NCBI RefSeq assembly: GCF_022637555.1
Contig: NZ_CP093342.1
Coordinates: 806,001-870,000, forward strand
DNA length: 64,000 bases
DNA from: Microbacterium sp. H1-D42
GTDB taxonomy: Bacteria; Actinomycetota; Actinomycetes; Actinomycetales; Microbacteriaceae
Direction of reading: 5' to 3'
Part shown: positions 1-7,431 of the stretch, one piece after another
Position numbering within the stretch: position 1 is the stretch's first letter
Layout: the number at the start of each line of letters is the position of its first letter
Program-made: the position numbers and the translations under genes
The notes under the pieces: generated by a model
Seen by the model: the letters and a program-made list of their open reading frames with translations, nothing else
Database searches by the model: none
Told to the model about the DNA's origin: nothing

Positions 1-2
1 CG

Positions 3-65
3 TTCCTCGGGCGTCCGTTCACGGTCGCCGCGTACCGCGACTGGATGGGTTCGCCGACCTCCTGA
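3..65 (+). CDS. C-terminal end of an unidentified gene (partial)
   Basis: An open frame enters from the left edge and stops at TGA 63-65, giving 20 residues with an LGRP motif followed by TVAAYRDW. An LGRP plus aromatic tail resembles the last residues of NmrA-like NAD(P)-binding reductases, but 20 residues cannot prove this. It faces the threonine aldolase gene across a short region holding a perfect palindrome. Confidence 0.35.
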   Translation, partial: FLGRPFTVAAYRDWMGSPTS

Positions 66-102
66 GCCCGGCCATCTGCGTCGCCGCCCCTGCTGAACGT
101 CC

Positions 103-138
103 TCGCCCCTGCTGAGTTGCGCAACTCAGCAGGGGCGA
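103..138. terminator. Perfect 36-bp palindrome between convergent genes
   Basis: Bases 103-120 and 121-138 are exact reverse complements (arm CGCCCCTGCTGAGTTGC plus a flanking T/A pair) with no unpaired centre. Partial copies of the CGCCCCTGCTGA arm lie just upstream (near 85-97) and GCAGGGGCG lies downstream (near 149-157). It sits between two convergent genes, so a bidirectional terminator is plausible. There is no T-run. It resembles the palindrome at 3508-3573. Confidence 0.55.
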
Positions 139-182
139 AGGCGACAGGCAGGGGCGAGGGCGAGCGGCCAGACGGGCGCGGG

Positions 183-1265
183 TCAGCGCGTCGTCAGGCG
201 GGAGAGCTCGGCGACGAAGGCGTCGACGTCCGACTCATGCGTGTCGAAGCTGCACATCCAGCGCACCTCGTTGCGCGACGCGTCCCAGTCGTAGAACCGG
301 AAGGACTCGCGCAGCTGGTCGGCGATGCCGTCCGGCAGCACGGCGAACACGCCGTTGGACTGGGTCGGCTGTGCGAACGAGACTCCGCGGATCGAGCCGT
401 CGGCAAGTCCCGCTTCGACCGAGGCGCGCAGCCGCGCGGCCATGGCATTGGAGTGCTGGGCGTTGCGCAGCCACAGGTCGCCCTCCAGCAGCGCGATCAG
501 CTGCGCCGACACGAAGCGCATCTTCGACGCCAGCTGCATGTTGAGCTTGCGACCGAAGAGCAGCCCGTCGGCAGCATCCGGATTCAGCACGACGACGGCT
601 TCGCCGAGCATCGCACCGTTCTTCGTGCCGCCGAAGCTCAGCACATCCACGCCGACGTCGCGCGTGAACGCGCGCAGCGGCAGGTCGAGCGCGGCGGCCG
701 CGTTCGAGATCCGCGCGCCGTCGAGGTGCAGCTTCATGCCGCGCTCGTGCGCATGGTCGGCGAGAGCGCGGATCTCGTCGGCCGTGTACAGCGTGCCGAG
801 TTCGGTCGACTGCGTGATCGAGACCACCAGCGGCTGCGCGCGGTGCTCATCGCCCCAGCCCCACGCCTCGCGGTCGACCAGCTCGGGGGTGAGCTTGCCG
901 TCGGCGGTGGGCACCGTCAGCAGCTTGATGCCGCCGACGCGCTCGGGGGCGCCGCCCTCGTCGACGTTGATGTGGGCGGTGGACGCTGAGATCACCGCGC
1001 CCCACCGGGGGAGCATCGACTGCAGGCCGACGACGTTCGCGCCGGTGCCGTTGAACACCGGGAACGCCGCGGCGCCCTCGCCGAAGTGCTGCTGGAAGAC
1101 CTCCTGCAGACGCTGCGTGTACTGGTCCTCGCCGTAGGCCACCTGGTGCCCGCCGTTCGCGGCGGCGATGGCCGCGAGCACCTCGGGGTGGATGCCGGAG
1201 TAGTTGTCGGATGCGAAGCCGCGCACGTTCGTGTCGTGCAGCGGGGCGTCATGCAGAATGCTCAC
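183..1265 (-). CDS. Low-specificity L-threonine aldolase family protein
   Basis: A PLP-dependent fold-type I enzyme of 360 aa, expected to cleave L-threonine or L-allo-threonine to glycine and acetaldehyde in the cytosol. Visible family features are the N-terminal FASDNYSG-x-HPEVL segment, HLDGAR near residues 180-185 (PLP-contacting Asp) and SFGGTKNG with the Schiff-base lysine at about residue 215. The length is normal. The GTG start at 1265 is chosen because TAGGCT ends 6 bases upstream on the same strand and there is no Shine-Dalgarno sequence, the leaderless pattern seen across this window. It is divergent from the MFS gene. Substrate preference cannot be read from sequence. Confidence 0.9.
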   Translation of the reverse strand: MSILHDAPLHDTNVRGFASDNYSGIHPEVLAAIAAANGGHQVAYGEDQYTQRLQEVFQQHFGEGAAAFPVFNGTGANVVGLQSMLPRWGAVISASTAHINVDEGGAPERVGGIKLLTVPTADGKLTPELVDREAWGWGDEHRAQPLVVSITQSTELGTLYTADEIRALADHAHERGMKLHLDGARISNAAAALDLPLRAFTRDVGVDVLSFGGTKNGAMLGEAVVVLNPDAADGLLFGRKLNMQLASKMRFVSAQLIALLEGDLWLRNAQHSNAMAARLRASVEAGLADGSIRGVSFAQPTQSNGVFAVLPDGIADQLRESFRFYDWDASRNEVRWMCSFDTHESDVDAFVAELSRLTTR

Positions 1266-1271
1266 TGCACC

Positions 1272-1277
1272 AGCCTA
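1272..1277 (-). promoter_or_regulatory. -10 box of a leaderless threonine aldolase transcript
   Basis: On the minus strand TAGGCT is followed by 6 bases and then the GTG start, so transcription would begin at or next to the start codon. No clear -35 was seen. Confidence 0.5.
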
Positions 1278-1325
1278 CGACCGGGCAGACGCGAACTCTC
1301 CCTATCCAATGTCGGATGCCCGAAC

Positions 1326-1331
1326 TACTCT
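1326..1331 (+). promoter_or_regulatory. -10 box of a leaderless MFS transcript
   Basis: TACTCT is followed by 6 bases and GTG at 1338. There is no ribosome binding site. It supports GTG 1338 as the start of the MFS gene. Confidence 0.5.
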
Positions 1332-1337
1332 CGTACC

Positions 1338-2783
1338 GTGATCGAGACCGCAGCGCGGCGGGCGTTCGCGAACGTCCTCATCAACACGCTCATCGCCAAT
1401 GTGACGACGAGCTTCTTGTGGTTCGCGCTGACGTTCTGGGTGTACATCGAGACGCAGTCGGTGTTGGCCACCGGCATCATCGGCGGCGCATACATGCTGT
1501 TCATCGCGTTCTTCTCGATGATCTTCGGCACGCTCGTCGACCGGCACCGCAAACAGTCCGTGATGCTGCTGTCGAGTGTGGTGTCGGCGGTCGCGTTCGC
1601 GGTCGCCGGGATGCTGTATCTGATGCATCCGGAATCCGAGCTGCTGAACCTCGGCGGCCCCTGGTTCTGGTTGTTCTCGGCGGTGATCCTGCTCGGCGGG
1701 GTGATCGAGCAGCTGCGCAACATCGCGCTGTCGACGACCGTGACCCTGCTGATCCCCGAGGAGCGCAGGGCGAACGCGAACGGCCTGGTGGGCACGGTGC
1801 AGGGCATCGCCTTCCTCATCACCAGCGTGTTCTCGGGCCTGTCGATCGGGTTCCTCGGGATGGGGTGGACGCTCATCATCGCGATCGCGGCGATGGGGCT
1901 GACCTTCGTGCACCTGCTGTTCGTGCGCATCCCGGAGAGCGAGCCGGAACGAGATCCGGATGCGCCGGGAGCCTTCGACTTCCGAGGCAGCGTCGCGGCG
2001 ATCCGCAGCGCGCCGGGACTGTTCGCGCTGATCGTGTTCTCGACGTTCAACAACCTCATCGGCGGCGTGTACCTGGCGCTGATGGACCCCTACGGGCTGA
2101 CGCTGTTCAACGCGCAGACCTGGGGGCTGGTGCTGGCGTTCGCCTCGACCGGGTTCCTGATCGGCGGCGCGCTGGTGGCGAAGTTCGGGCTCGGCAAGCG
2201 CCCGGTGCGCACTCTGCTGCTCGCCGTCATCGCGATGGGGGCGCTGGGCGCGGTGTTCATGCTGCGCGAGTGGTGGCCGCTGTACGTCATCGGGCTGTGG
2301 CTGTACATGATGCTGGTGCCACCGGCAGAGGCCGCTGAGCAGACGGTCATCCAGAAGGTCGTGCCCTTCACTCGTCAGGGTCGAGTGTTCGGCATGGCCG
2401 CGGCGATGGAGGCCGACGCAGCACCGGTCACCGCCTTCCTGATCGCGCCGCTGGCGGAGTTCCTGATCATCCCGTACATGCGCGAGCCAGCAGGGCAGCA
2501 GCAGTGGGGGTGGCTGCTCGGCGAAGGCGAGGCACGCGGCATCGCGCTGATCTGCCTGTTCGCCGGTGTGATCATCATGATCGTCGCGGTGCTGGCGTTC
2601 TTCACGCGCTCGTACCGCACGCTCAGCGCCTTGTATGAGCAGGCGCCGGAACAGGACATTCCGTCGCCGGGGCTGGGTATGGATCCGGTGGCCGCGCGCG
2701 GCGGGTTCGCCGATGCGGAGGTCGGCACGATCGAGCCGGAGCACGCGGGCGACGAGTCATCGAGACCGAGGACGACCGAGTAG
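1338..2783 (+). CDS. MFS transporter
   Basis: A 481-aa integral membrane protein with about 12 hydrophobic segments. The first begins near residue 14, and the inter-helix motif GTLVDRHRKQ marks the cytoplasmic loop 2-3 of the major facilitator superfamily. The C-terminal ~50 residues are acidic and hydrophilic. It resembles drug or macrolide exporters of the MFS_3/MFS_1 type, but the substrate is unknown. The frame is open further upstream, but the protein-like sequence starts at GTG 1338, directly behind a -10-like TACTCT and without a Shine-Dalgarno, so a leaderless mRNA is likely. It converges on the SDR gene with only 28 bases between the stops. Confidence 0.85.
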   Translation: MIETAARRAFANVLINTLIANVTTSFLWFALTFWVYIETQSVLATGIIGGAYMLFIAFFSMIFGTLVDRHRKQSVMLLSSVVSAVAFAVAGMLYLMHPESELLNLGGPWFWLFSAVILLGGVIEQLRNIALSTTVTLLIPEERRANANGLVGTVQGIAFLITSVFSGLSIGFLGMGWTLIIAIAAMGLTFVHLLFVRIPESEPERDPDAPGAFDFRGSVAAIRSAPGLFALIVFSTFNNLIGGVYLALMDPYGLTLFNAQTWGLVLAFASTGFLIGGALVAKFGLGKRPVRTLLLAVIAMGALGAVFMLREWWPLYVIGLWLYMMLVPPAEAAEQTVIQKVVPFTRQGRVFGMAAAMEADAAPVTAFLIAPLAEFLIIPYMREPAGQQQWGWLLGEGEARGIALICLFAGVIIMIVAVLAFFTRSYRTLSALYEQAPEQDIPSPGLGMDPVAARGGFADAEVGTIEPEHAGDESSRPRTTE

Positions 2784-2811
2784 TCGGCGTGAGCCTCGGC
2801 GCCCTACGCCA

Positions 2812-3453
2812 TCAGAGCGTGATCACCCGATCGTTGAGCTCAGTGGCATCCTGATCCCACAGCGCGACGACAGCGCGTGCGAGGGCGGCGGGATCGAGGG
2901 CGCCCTTGGCGCGGAAGACCGTGGATGCTGCGCGCAGCGGTTCTTCCGCGTCCCGCGCGCTCTTCGCGAAACCCTGCGCGACGGCGCGAGTCCACGCCTC
3001 GCATGCGGCCTTCATGGCCGCGTAGTTCGCGCCACCAGCGAGCGGACGCTCCACCGCCGTGGATGACACGACCGCGAAGCGGCCGGCATCCGACGCCCCC
3101 AACGCCGCATCGAAAGCACGGCTGCACTCGCGCACGGCCTGCAGCGCTGGCAGCAGAGCGGCGAAGTCCTCGTCGGTCTGACCGGCGAGCCCGCCGCCGC
3201 CGCGCCATCCGCCGACCAGCGAGATGACGCCGTCGACGTCGCCCAGCCGTGCGGCCAGCGCTGTCATGTCGGTCAGGTCAGTGGCATCCGACACCTCGAC
3301 CTGCGCGCCGGCTTCGGCCAGCGATGCGAGCCGCTCGGCCGACCTGCCGGTCGCGACCACGCGCGCACCGGCGGCGATCAATGCCTCGGCGACGGCGAGA
3401 CCAGCGGCGCTGGTCGCCCCCGCCAGCACGATCGTGCGTCCTTCGACGCTCAT
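2812..3453 (-). CDS. SDR-family NAD(P)-dependent oxidoreductase
   Basis: A 213-aa short-chain dehydrogenase/reductase. The Rossmann motif is a variant GATSAAG (residues 13-19), followed by a dinucleotide-specificity arginine in ATGRS. The catalytic YxxxK is present as NYAAMK, with an upstream serine in VVSSTAVE. It is shorter than the usual ~250 aa because the region after the active site is compact. ATG 3453 is chosen because GGGAGG lies 7 bases upstream; an upstream in-frame extension is not protein-like. It follows the DUF6421 gene on the same strand, separated by a stem-loop. Substrate unknown. Confidence 0.8.
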   Translation of the reverse strand: MSVEGRTIVLAGATSAAGLAVAEALIAAGARVVATGRSAERLASLAEAGAQVEVSDATDLTDMTALAARLGDVDGVISLVGGWRGGGGLAGQTDEDFAALLPALQAVRECSRAFDAALGASDAGRFAVVSSTAVERPLAGGANYAAMKAACEAWTRAVAQGFAKSARDAEEPLRAASTVFRAKGALDPAALARAVVALWDQDATELNDRVITL

Positions 3454-3501
3454 ATCGGCCTCCCGCCGCTCACGAACTCTGCTGTCGGTTAAAGAACACA
3501 G

Positions 3502-3579
3502 GACGTTTGCAACTCTGCAGGACATACGGCCTGATTTCATCCTGTGGGAGTGAAATCGTCCTGCAGAGTTGCACGCGTC
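3502..3579. terminator. Long stem-loop between DUF6421 and SDR genes
   Basis: Arms TGCAACTCTGCAGGAC (3508-3523) and its exact reverse complement (3558-3573) form a 16-bp stem. It extends outward by GACG/CGTC pairs after two weak positions, and an inner GATTTCA (3533-3539)/TGAAATC (3551-3557) stem adds length. It begins directly after the DUF6421 stop, so it probably ends that transcript. The arm CCTGCAGAGTTGC matches 12 of 13 bases of the palindrome at 103-138. Confidence 0.6.
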
Positions 3580-3580
3580 T

Positions 3581-5002
3581 TCAGTCGTCGGTGCCGCGGA
3601 TGCCGACCGTCGACTCGATCACAGGCGCCATCTTCTTCTGCAGCGCCTCGAAGAACATCGACAGCGGGAACTCGTCATCCAGCACCGCGTCGGTGTAGCC
3701 CTTCGGCGGCCCGGCGAGCACCTCGTCCGACAGTCCGCGCGCCCAGACCGAGGCCGGGTTCGGGGTCAGCGTGGAGCGCACCAGCTCGTACGCGGCCAGC
3801 CAGTGCGCGGTCTTCGGCCGGTCGATCGAGCGCCAGTACAGGTCGTCGATCGCATCTCCGAGGGCCACGACGGCATCTGGCACGCCTTCCCAGTCGAACG
3901 CGAGCTGCGTGTCGGTCCAGTGCAGCACGCCGTGCTGGTGCAGCCAGGCGAACAGCAGCTGCCCGCCAAGGCCGTCGTAGTTGCGCACCCTGGAGCCGGT
4001 GATCGCGAAGCGGAAGATCCGGTCGAAGATCACTGCGTACTGCACGAGGGCGGCGTGCTCGAGCGTCTCCTGTTCAGCATCCGAGAGCTCATCCGTGCGT
4101 GCCGAGAGCGCCTTCTCGATCTTGACCGACTCGCGGAACGCGGTCAGGTCGCAGCGCAGCTCTTCCAGCGAGTACAGGAAGAACGGCATGCGCTGCTTGA
4201 TCATGAACGGGTCGAACGGCAGGTCGCCGCGCATGTGCGTGCGGTCGTGGATGATGTCCCACATCACGAACGTCTTCTCGGTGAGTGCCTGGTCATCCAG
4301 CATCCGCGCTGCGGGCTCAGGCAGGTCGAGCTTGGTGATGTCGGATGCTGCGCGAACGACGCGCCGGTAGCGTGCGGCCTCCCGGTCCTGGAAGATCGCT
4401 CCCCAGGTGAAGGTGGGGATCTCGCGCATGGCGACGGTCTCGGGGAACAGCACGGCGGAGTTCGTGTCGTACCCGGGCGTGAAGTCGATCAGCCGCAGCG
4501 AGACGAACAGCTTGTTGCCGTAATCGCCCGCCTCGAGCTCGGCGATGAACTCCGGCCAGATGGCCTGCACGATCAGCGCCTCGACCAGGCGGTCGCTGGA
4601 GCCGTTCTGCGTGTACATCGGGAAGACCACCAGGTGTCGCAGACCGTCGACGCGATGCTGCTGAGGCTGGAACGCCACGAGCGAGTCGAGGAAGTCCGGG
4701 ACGCCGAACCCCTCGTCGGCCCAGCGGTGGAAGTCGACGACGAGCGCGTCGAGGTAGGCCGCGTCGTGGGGGAAGGCGGGGGAGAGGGCGCGGATGCCGG
4801 TGACGATGGCGTCCACGTGCTGCGCGGCGGCCTCGTGGTCATCGGATGCGGGGACGGAGCCGTCCTTGACCTGCAGCTCGCGCAGTGCGATCGCGGCGTC
4901 CTTCAACAGCTGCCAGGCGGCGCTGTGCTCAGCGGTGGCGGCATCCTCGACGACCTCGGGTTCTCCGATGATGGCCGATGTGTGCGGCGTGATGATGGAC
5001 AT
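3581..5002 (-). CDS. DUF6421 family protein
   Basis: A soluble 473-aa actinobacterial protein that I recognise as the DUF6421 family, whose biochemical role is not established. No signal peptide or membrane segment is visible. It carries an HDRTH (HxxxH) motif at residues 252-256 and further conserved-looking acidic and histidine residues (HRWADEGFG, HQHGVLHW), which would suit a metal site; this is inference. ATG 5002 follows GGAGG at 6 bases. It is divergent from an Lrp/AsnC regulator and followed by an SDR protein. The arrangement suggests an Lrp-controlled metabolic step involving an amino acid or its keto derivative. Confidence 0.75.
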   Translation of the reverse strand: MSIITPHTSAIIGEPEVVEDAATAEHSAAWQLLKDAAIALRELQVKDGSVPASDDHEAAAQHVDAIVTGIRALSPAFPHDAAYLDALVVDFHRWADEGFGVPDFLDSLVAFQPQQHRVDGLRHLVVFPMYTQNGSSDRLVEALIVQAIWPEFIAELEAGDYGNKLFVSLRLIDFTPGYDTNSAVLFPETVAMREIPTFTWGAIFQDREAARYRRVVRAASDITKLDLPEPAARMLDDQALTEKTFVMWDIIHDRTHMRGDLPFDPFMIKQRMPFFLYSLEELRCDLTAFRESVKIEKALSARTDELSDAEQETLEHAALVQYAVIFDRIFRFAITGSRVRNYDGLGGQLLFAWLHQHGVLHWTDTQLAFDWEGVPDAVVALGDAIDDLYWRSIDRPKTAHWLAAYELVRSTLTPNPASVWARGLSDEVLAGPPKGYTDAVLDDEFPLSMFFEALQKKMAPVIESTVGIRGTDD

Positions 5003-5028
5003 ATGAACCTCCGATCGCTGCTGCGCGT

Positions 5029-5051
5029 GGAAATTTTCCGGTGAGAACCGG
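5029..5051. promoter_or_regulatory. Probable Lrp/AsnC operator between divergent genes
   Basis: GGAAATTTTCC (5029-5039) is a palindrome with an AT-rich centre, immediately followed by CCGGT-GAGA-ACCGG (5038-5051), a second inverted repeat. Both lie between the DUF6421 start (5002) and the Lrp start (5075). An AT-rich palindrome upstream of a divergent Lrp-family gene is a typical autoregulatory site. Confidence 0.5.
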
Positions 5052-5061
5052 CTTCACCCAC

Positions 5062-5067
5062 TATTCT
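5062..5067 (+). promoter_or_regulatory. -10 box of the leaderless Lrp transcript
   Basis: TATTCT is followed by 7 bases and ATG 5075. No Shine-Dalgarno lies between them. Confidence 0.5.
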
Positions 5068-5074
5068 TCCACTT

Positions 5075-5524
5075 ATGGATGATGCTGTCGACCACGCCCT
5101 GCTCGCCGCGATCTCGCTCGACGGTCGCGCCACCCTTGCCCAGCTCTCACTGGACGTCGGGCTGTCGACCTCGGCTGTGCAGTCGCGGTTGAAGAGGCTC
5201 GAGGCGCGCGGTGTGATCACGGGCTATCAGGCCGTGCTCGACCCCGAACAGGTCGGGGCGCCGCTGTCGGCCTTCATCGAGATCACACCGCTTGATCCAG
5301 CGCAGCCGGACAATGCACCGGAGCTTCTCGAGCACCTCAGTCCCATCGAGGCGTGCCATTCGATCGCCGGGGATGCGGCGTACATGCTGTTCGTCCGCGT
5401 GGCCTCGCCGCGAGCGCTGGAGCAGCTGGTGCGTGACATCCGCCTGGCCGCGAACGTGGGCACCCGCACGACCGTCGTGCTGCAGACGTTCTACGAGCGG
5501 CGTCCGATCGTCGTCGCGGTGTAG
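5075..5524 (+). CDS. Lrp/AsnC family transcriptional regulator
   Basis: A 149-aa regulator with an N-terminal winged helix-turn-helix (residues ~4-60, ATLAQLSLDVGLSTSAVQSRLKRLEARGVITGY) and a C-terminal RAM/Lrp ligand-binding domain (residues ~68-145). Proteins of this family form octamers or dimers that sense amino acids. It is divergent from the DUF6421 gene, with a palindrome between them, so it probably controls DUF6421 and itself. The effector is unknown. Apparently leaderless (see 5062-5067). Confidence 0.9.
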   Translation: MDDAVDHALLAAISLDGRATLAQLSLDVGLSTSAVQSRLKRLEARGVITGYQAVLDPEQVGAPLSAFIEITPLDPAQPDNAPELLEHLSPIEACHSIAGDAAYMLFVRVASPRALEQLVRDIRLAANVGTRTTVVLQTFYERRPIVVAV

Positions 5525-5560
5525 CGCCGAAAACGGAACACCGTTAGGATTTCAGACAAA

Positions 5561-5586
5561 ACCCGAATGCGGTTGGGCTTTCGGGT
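5561..5586 (+). terminator. Short stem-loop after the Lrp gene
   Basis: ACCCGAA (5561-5567) pairs with TTCGGGT (5580-5586) across a 12-base loop. It lies between the Lrp stop and the phosphatase ribosome binding site, so it may end Lrp transcription or sit in the phosphatase leader. Confidence 0.35.
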
Positions 5587-5606
5587 CAGACATCGAAGGA
5601 GATGCC

Positions 5607-6392
5607 ATGCCCGAAATGACACGTCGCACCGCCCTGCTCTCGCTCGGGGCCACCGCGCTGACCGGCACGCTCGCCGTCGCGGCCGCGACGCCAGCGGCCG
5701 CTGCCGTGCCTGCGCACCGCAACCATGGAGGCAACCGCAAAGTGACCGTCTACCTCGTCCGCCACGGACAGACCTGGATGAACCTCGCTGGGCGCGTACA
5801 GGGGTGGGGAGACTCCCCGCTGACGCAGAAGGGCATCGACGTGGCCACCGCGGTCGGGCGCAACCTCGCCGCGGAGATCGGCGGCTTCGATGCGGCCTAC
5901 TCCGGTGACATGGTCCGCCACTTCCAGACCGCGACCGAGATGCTCGCGGGCGCGGGCTCACGTCTCAGCCCGACTCGCGTGCGGGGTCTTCGTGAGGTCG
6001 CCTACGGCGGCTGGGAGGGCGCATCGCAGCAGAAGGAGGGCGGCCCCCTCATGAAGTACCTCGCCGACAACGGCCTCGACTTCACGGTGCAGAACCTCAT
6101 CCAGGCATTCGGTGCGACCAATCCGATTCCGGAACTGCCCACTGAGACCTACGACCAGGTGGCGAAGCGCATGAAGGACGCGCTCACCGCCATGGCCACC
6201 GACCGCACGATGTCGATGAAGCACGGCGGCAACATCCTGGCCGTCTCCAGCGGCATGTCCAGCGTCGTGCTGCTCGAGTCGCTCGGTGTGGAGGGACTCG
6301 GCGAGCTGCACAACGGCGCCGTCAACAAGCTCGTCTACGCGAACGGCAAGTGGACCGTCGAATACGTCAATGAGGACAAGTACGCCCACTGA
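5607..6392 (+). CDS. Tat-exported histidine phosphatase family protein
   Basis: A 261-aa phosphoglycerate-mutase-like phosphatase. The N-terminus has a twin-arginine motif (TRRTALL, residues 5-11), a hydrophobic stretch and an Ala-rich cleavage region near residues 28-34, so folded export by Tat is likely. The catalytic signature LVRHGQT (residues 50-56) holds the phospho-accepting His53, and a second histidine occurs in KHGGNILAVSSG. The reaction is phosphomonoester hydrolysis with unknown substrate. ATG 5607 has AAGGAG upstream. Length is normal for the secreted forms. Confidence 0.88.
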   Translation: MPEMTRRTALLSLGATALTGTLAVAAATPAAAAVPAHRNHGGNRKVTVYLVRHGQTWMNLAGRVQGWGDSPLTQKGIDVATAVGRNLAAEIGGFDAAYSGDMVRHFQTATEMLAGAGSRLSPTRVRGLREVAYGGWEGASQQKEGGPLMKYLADNGLDFTVQNLIQAFGATNPIPELPTETYDQVAKRMKDALTAMATDRTMSMKHGGNILAVSSGMSSVVLLESLGVEGLGELHNGAVNKLVYANGKWTVEYVNEDKYAH

Positions 6393-6393
6393 C

Positions 6394-6423
6394 ACTGGGG
6401 CGACGTCAACTGGGGCGACGTCA
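6394..6423 (+). repeat. Tandem 15-bp duplication
   Basis: ACTGGGGCGACGTCA occurs twice head to tail with no mismatch (6394-6408 and 6409-6423), immediately after the phosphatase stop codon and before the menA promoter. Confidence 0.9.
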
Positions 6424-6447
6424 ACTGCTGCCACGCTCTGCGGCCAG

Positions 6448-6453
6448 TAGGAT
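6448..6453 (+). promoter_or_regulatory. -10 box of the leaderless menA transcript
   Basis: TAGGAT is followed by 7 bases and the GTG start of menA at 6461. Confidence 0.5.
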
Positions 6454-6460
6454 TCGGAGC

Positions 6461-7426
6461 GTGGCAGCATCCTCCAGCAAGCGCAAGAAGCACGTCCGGC
6501 ATCAGCGGCGCACCAGCGGCAACCCGGCCAAGCGCCCTGTGCTCGAGCTCGGCCCCGTGACCGCCAAGGACTGGATCGGGGCGGCCAGGCTGCGCACGCT
6601 TCCGCTCGCGGTCGCGCCCGTCGTCATCGGCACCGGCGCCGCGCAGACGGTCGACCGCAGCTTCCACTGGGTGATCGCGCTGTTCTGTCTCGCGGTCTCG
6701 GTGCTGCTGCAGATCGGCGTGAACTTCGCCAACGACTACAGCGACGGCATCCGCGGCACCGACGCCGACCGTGTCGGGCCCGCGCGCCTCACGGCCTCCG
6801 GCCGGGTGCCGGCAAGGCGGGTGCTCACCGTCGCCCTGGTCTTCTTCGCGCTCGCCGCGATCGCCGGGCTCGCGATCGTCATCCGCACGCAGCAGTGGTG
6901 GATGCTGGCTGTCGGCGTCGTGTGCATCATCGCCGCCTGGTTCTACACCGGCGGCAAGCGTCCGTACGGGTACAACGCCATGGGCGAGCTGTTCGTGTTC
7001 GTGTTCTTCGGCCTGGTGGCCACGCTCGGCACGACCTGGGTGCAAGCCTTCGCGCTGCCGTTGGAGGCCTGGTTCGGCGCGATCGGGGCAGGGCTCTTCG
7101 CCTGCGCCGTGCTGCTGGCCAACAACCTGCGCGACATCGATCAGGACCGCGCGGTCGGCAAGCGCACGCTCACTGTGCTGATCGGCCGTCGCGCCACGCA
7201 GGTGCTGTTCACTTTCTTCGTGCTGGTGCCTTTCGGTCTCGCCGCGATGATCGCGCTGGTGTACCCGATCGCCTGGCTCGCACTGCTCGCGCTGCTCGCC
7301 GGAGTCCCGGCGATCGTCATCGTGTGGTGGTACCGGCAGCCGCGTGAACTCGTCACCGCGCTCGCCCTCACCTCGCTCACCGCCCTCGCCTATGCCGGGA
7401 TGCTCTACTGGGCGTTCGTGGGCTGA
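6461..7426 (+). CDS. menA: 1,4-dihydroxy-2-naphthoate polyprenyltransferase MenA
   Basis: A 321-aa UbiA-superfamily membrane enzyme. It attaches the polyprenyl tail to 1,4-dihydroxy-2-naphthoate, giving demethylmenaquinone. The two Mg-diphosphate binding motifs are visible: NFANDYSDGIRGTDAD (about residues 88-103) and NNLRDIDQDRAVGKRTL. About eight to nine hydrophobic helices follow a basic N-terminus of ~25 residues. GTG 6461 is chosen from its position 7 bases after TAGGAT. The other genes of the pathway (menD, menG, menF and a polyprenyl synthase) lie within the next 12 kb. Confidence 0.93.
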   Translation: MAASSSKRKKHVRHQRRTSGNPAKRPVLELGPVTAKDWIGAARLRTLPLAVAPVVIGTGAAQTVDRSFHWVIALFCLAVSVLLQIGVNFANDYSDGIRGTDADRVGPARLTASGRVPARRVLTVALVFFALAAIAGLAIVIRTQQWWMLAVGVVCIIAAWFYTGGKRPYGYNAMGELFVFVFFGLVATLGTTWVQAFALPLEAWFGAIGAGLFACAVLLANNLRDIDQDRAVGKRTLTVLIGRRATQVLFTFFVLVPFGLAAMIALVYPIAWLALLALLAGVPAIVIVWWYRQPRELVTALALTSLTALAYAGMLYWAFVG

Positions 7427-7431
7427 GCGCC

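Noticed and set aside
1302..2744. Minus-strand frame of ~480 codons opposite the MFS gene
   Set aside because: His/Arg/Gln/Asp-rich shadow of a membrane-protein gene with no recognisable features.
3569..5044. Plus-strand frame of ~490 codons opposite DUF6421
   Set aside because: No start signal, biased composition, and the minus-strand gene has a ribosome binding site and family-like sequence.
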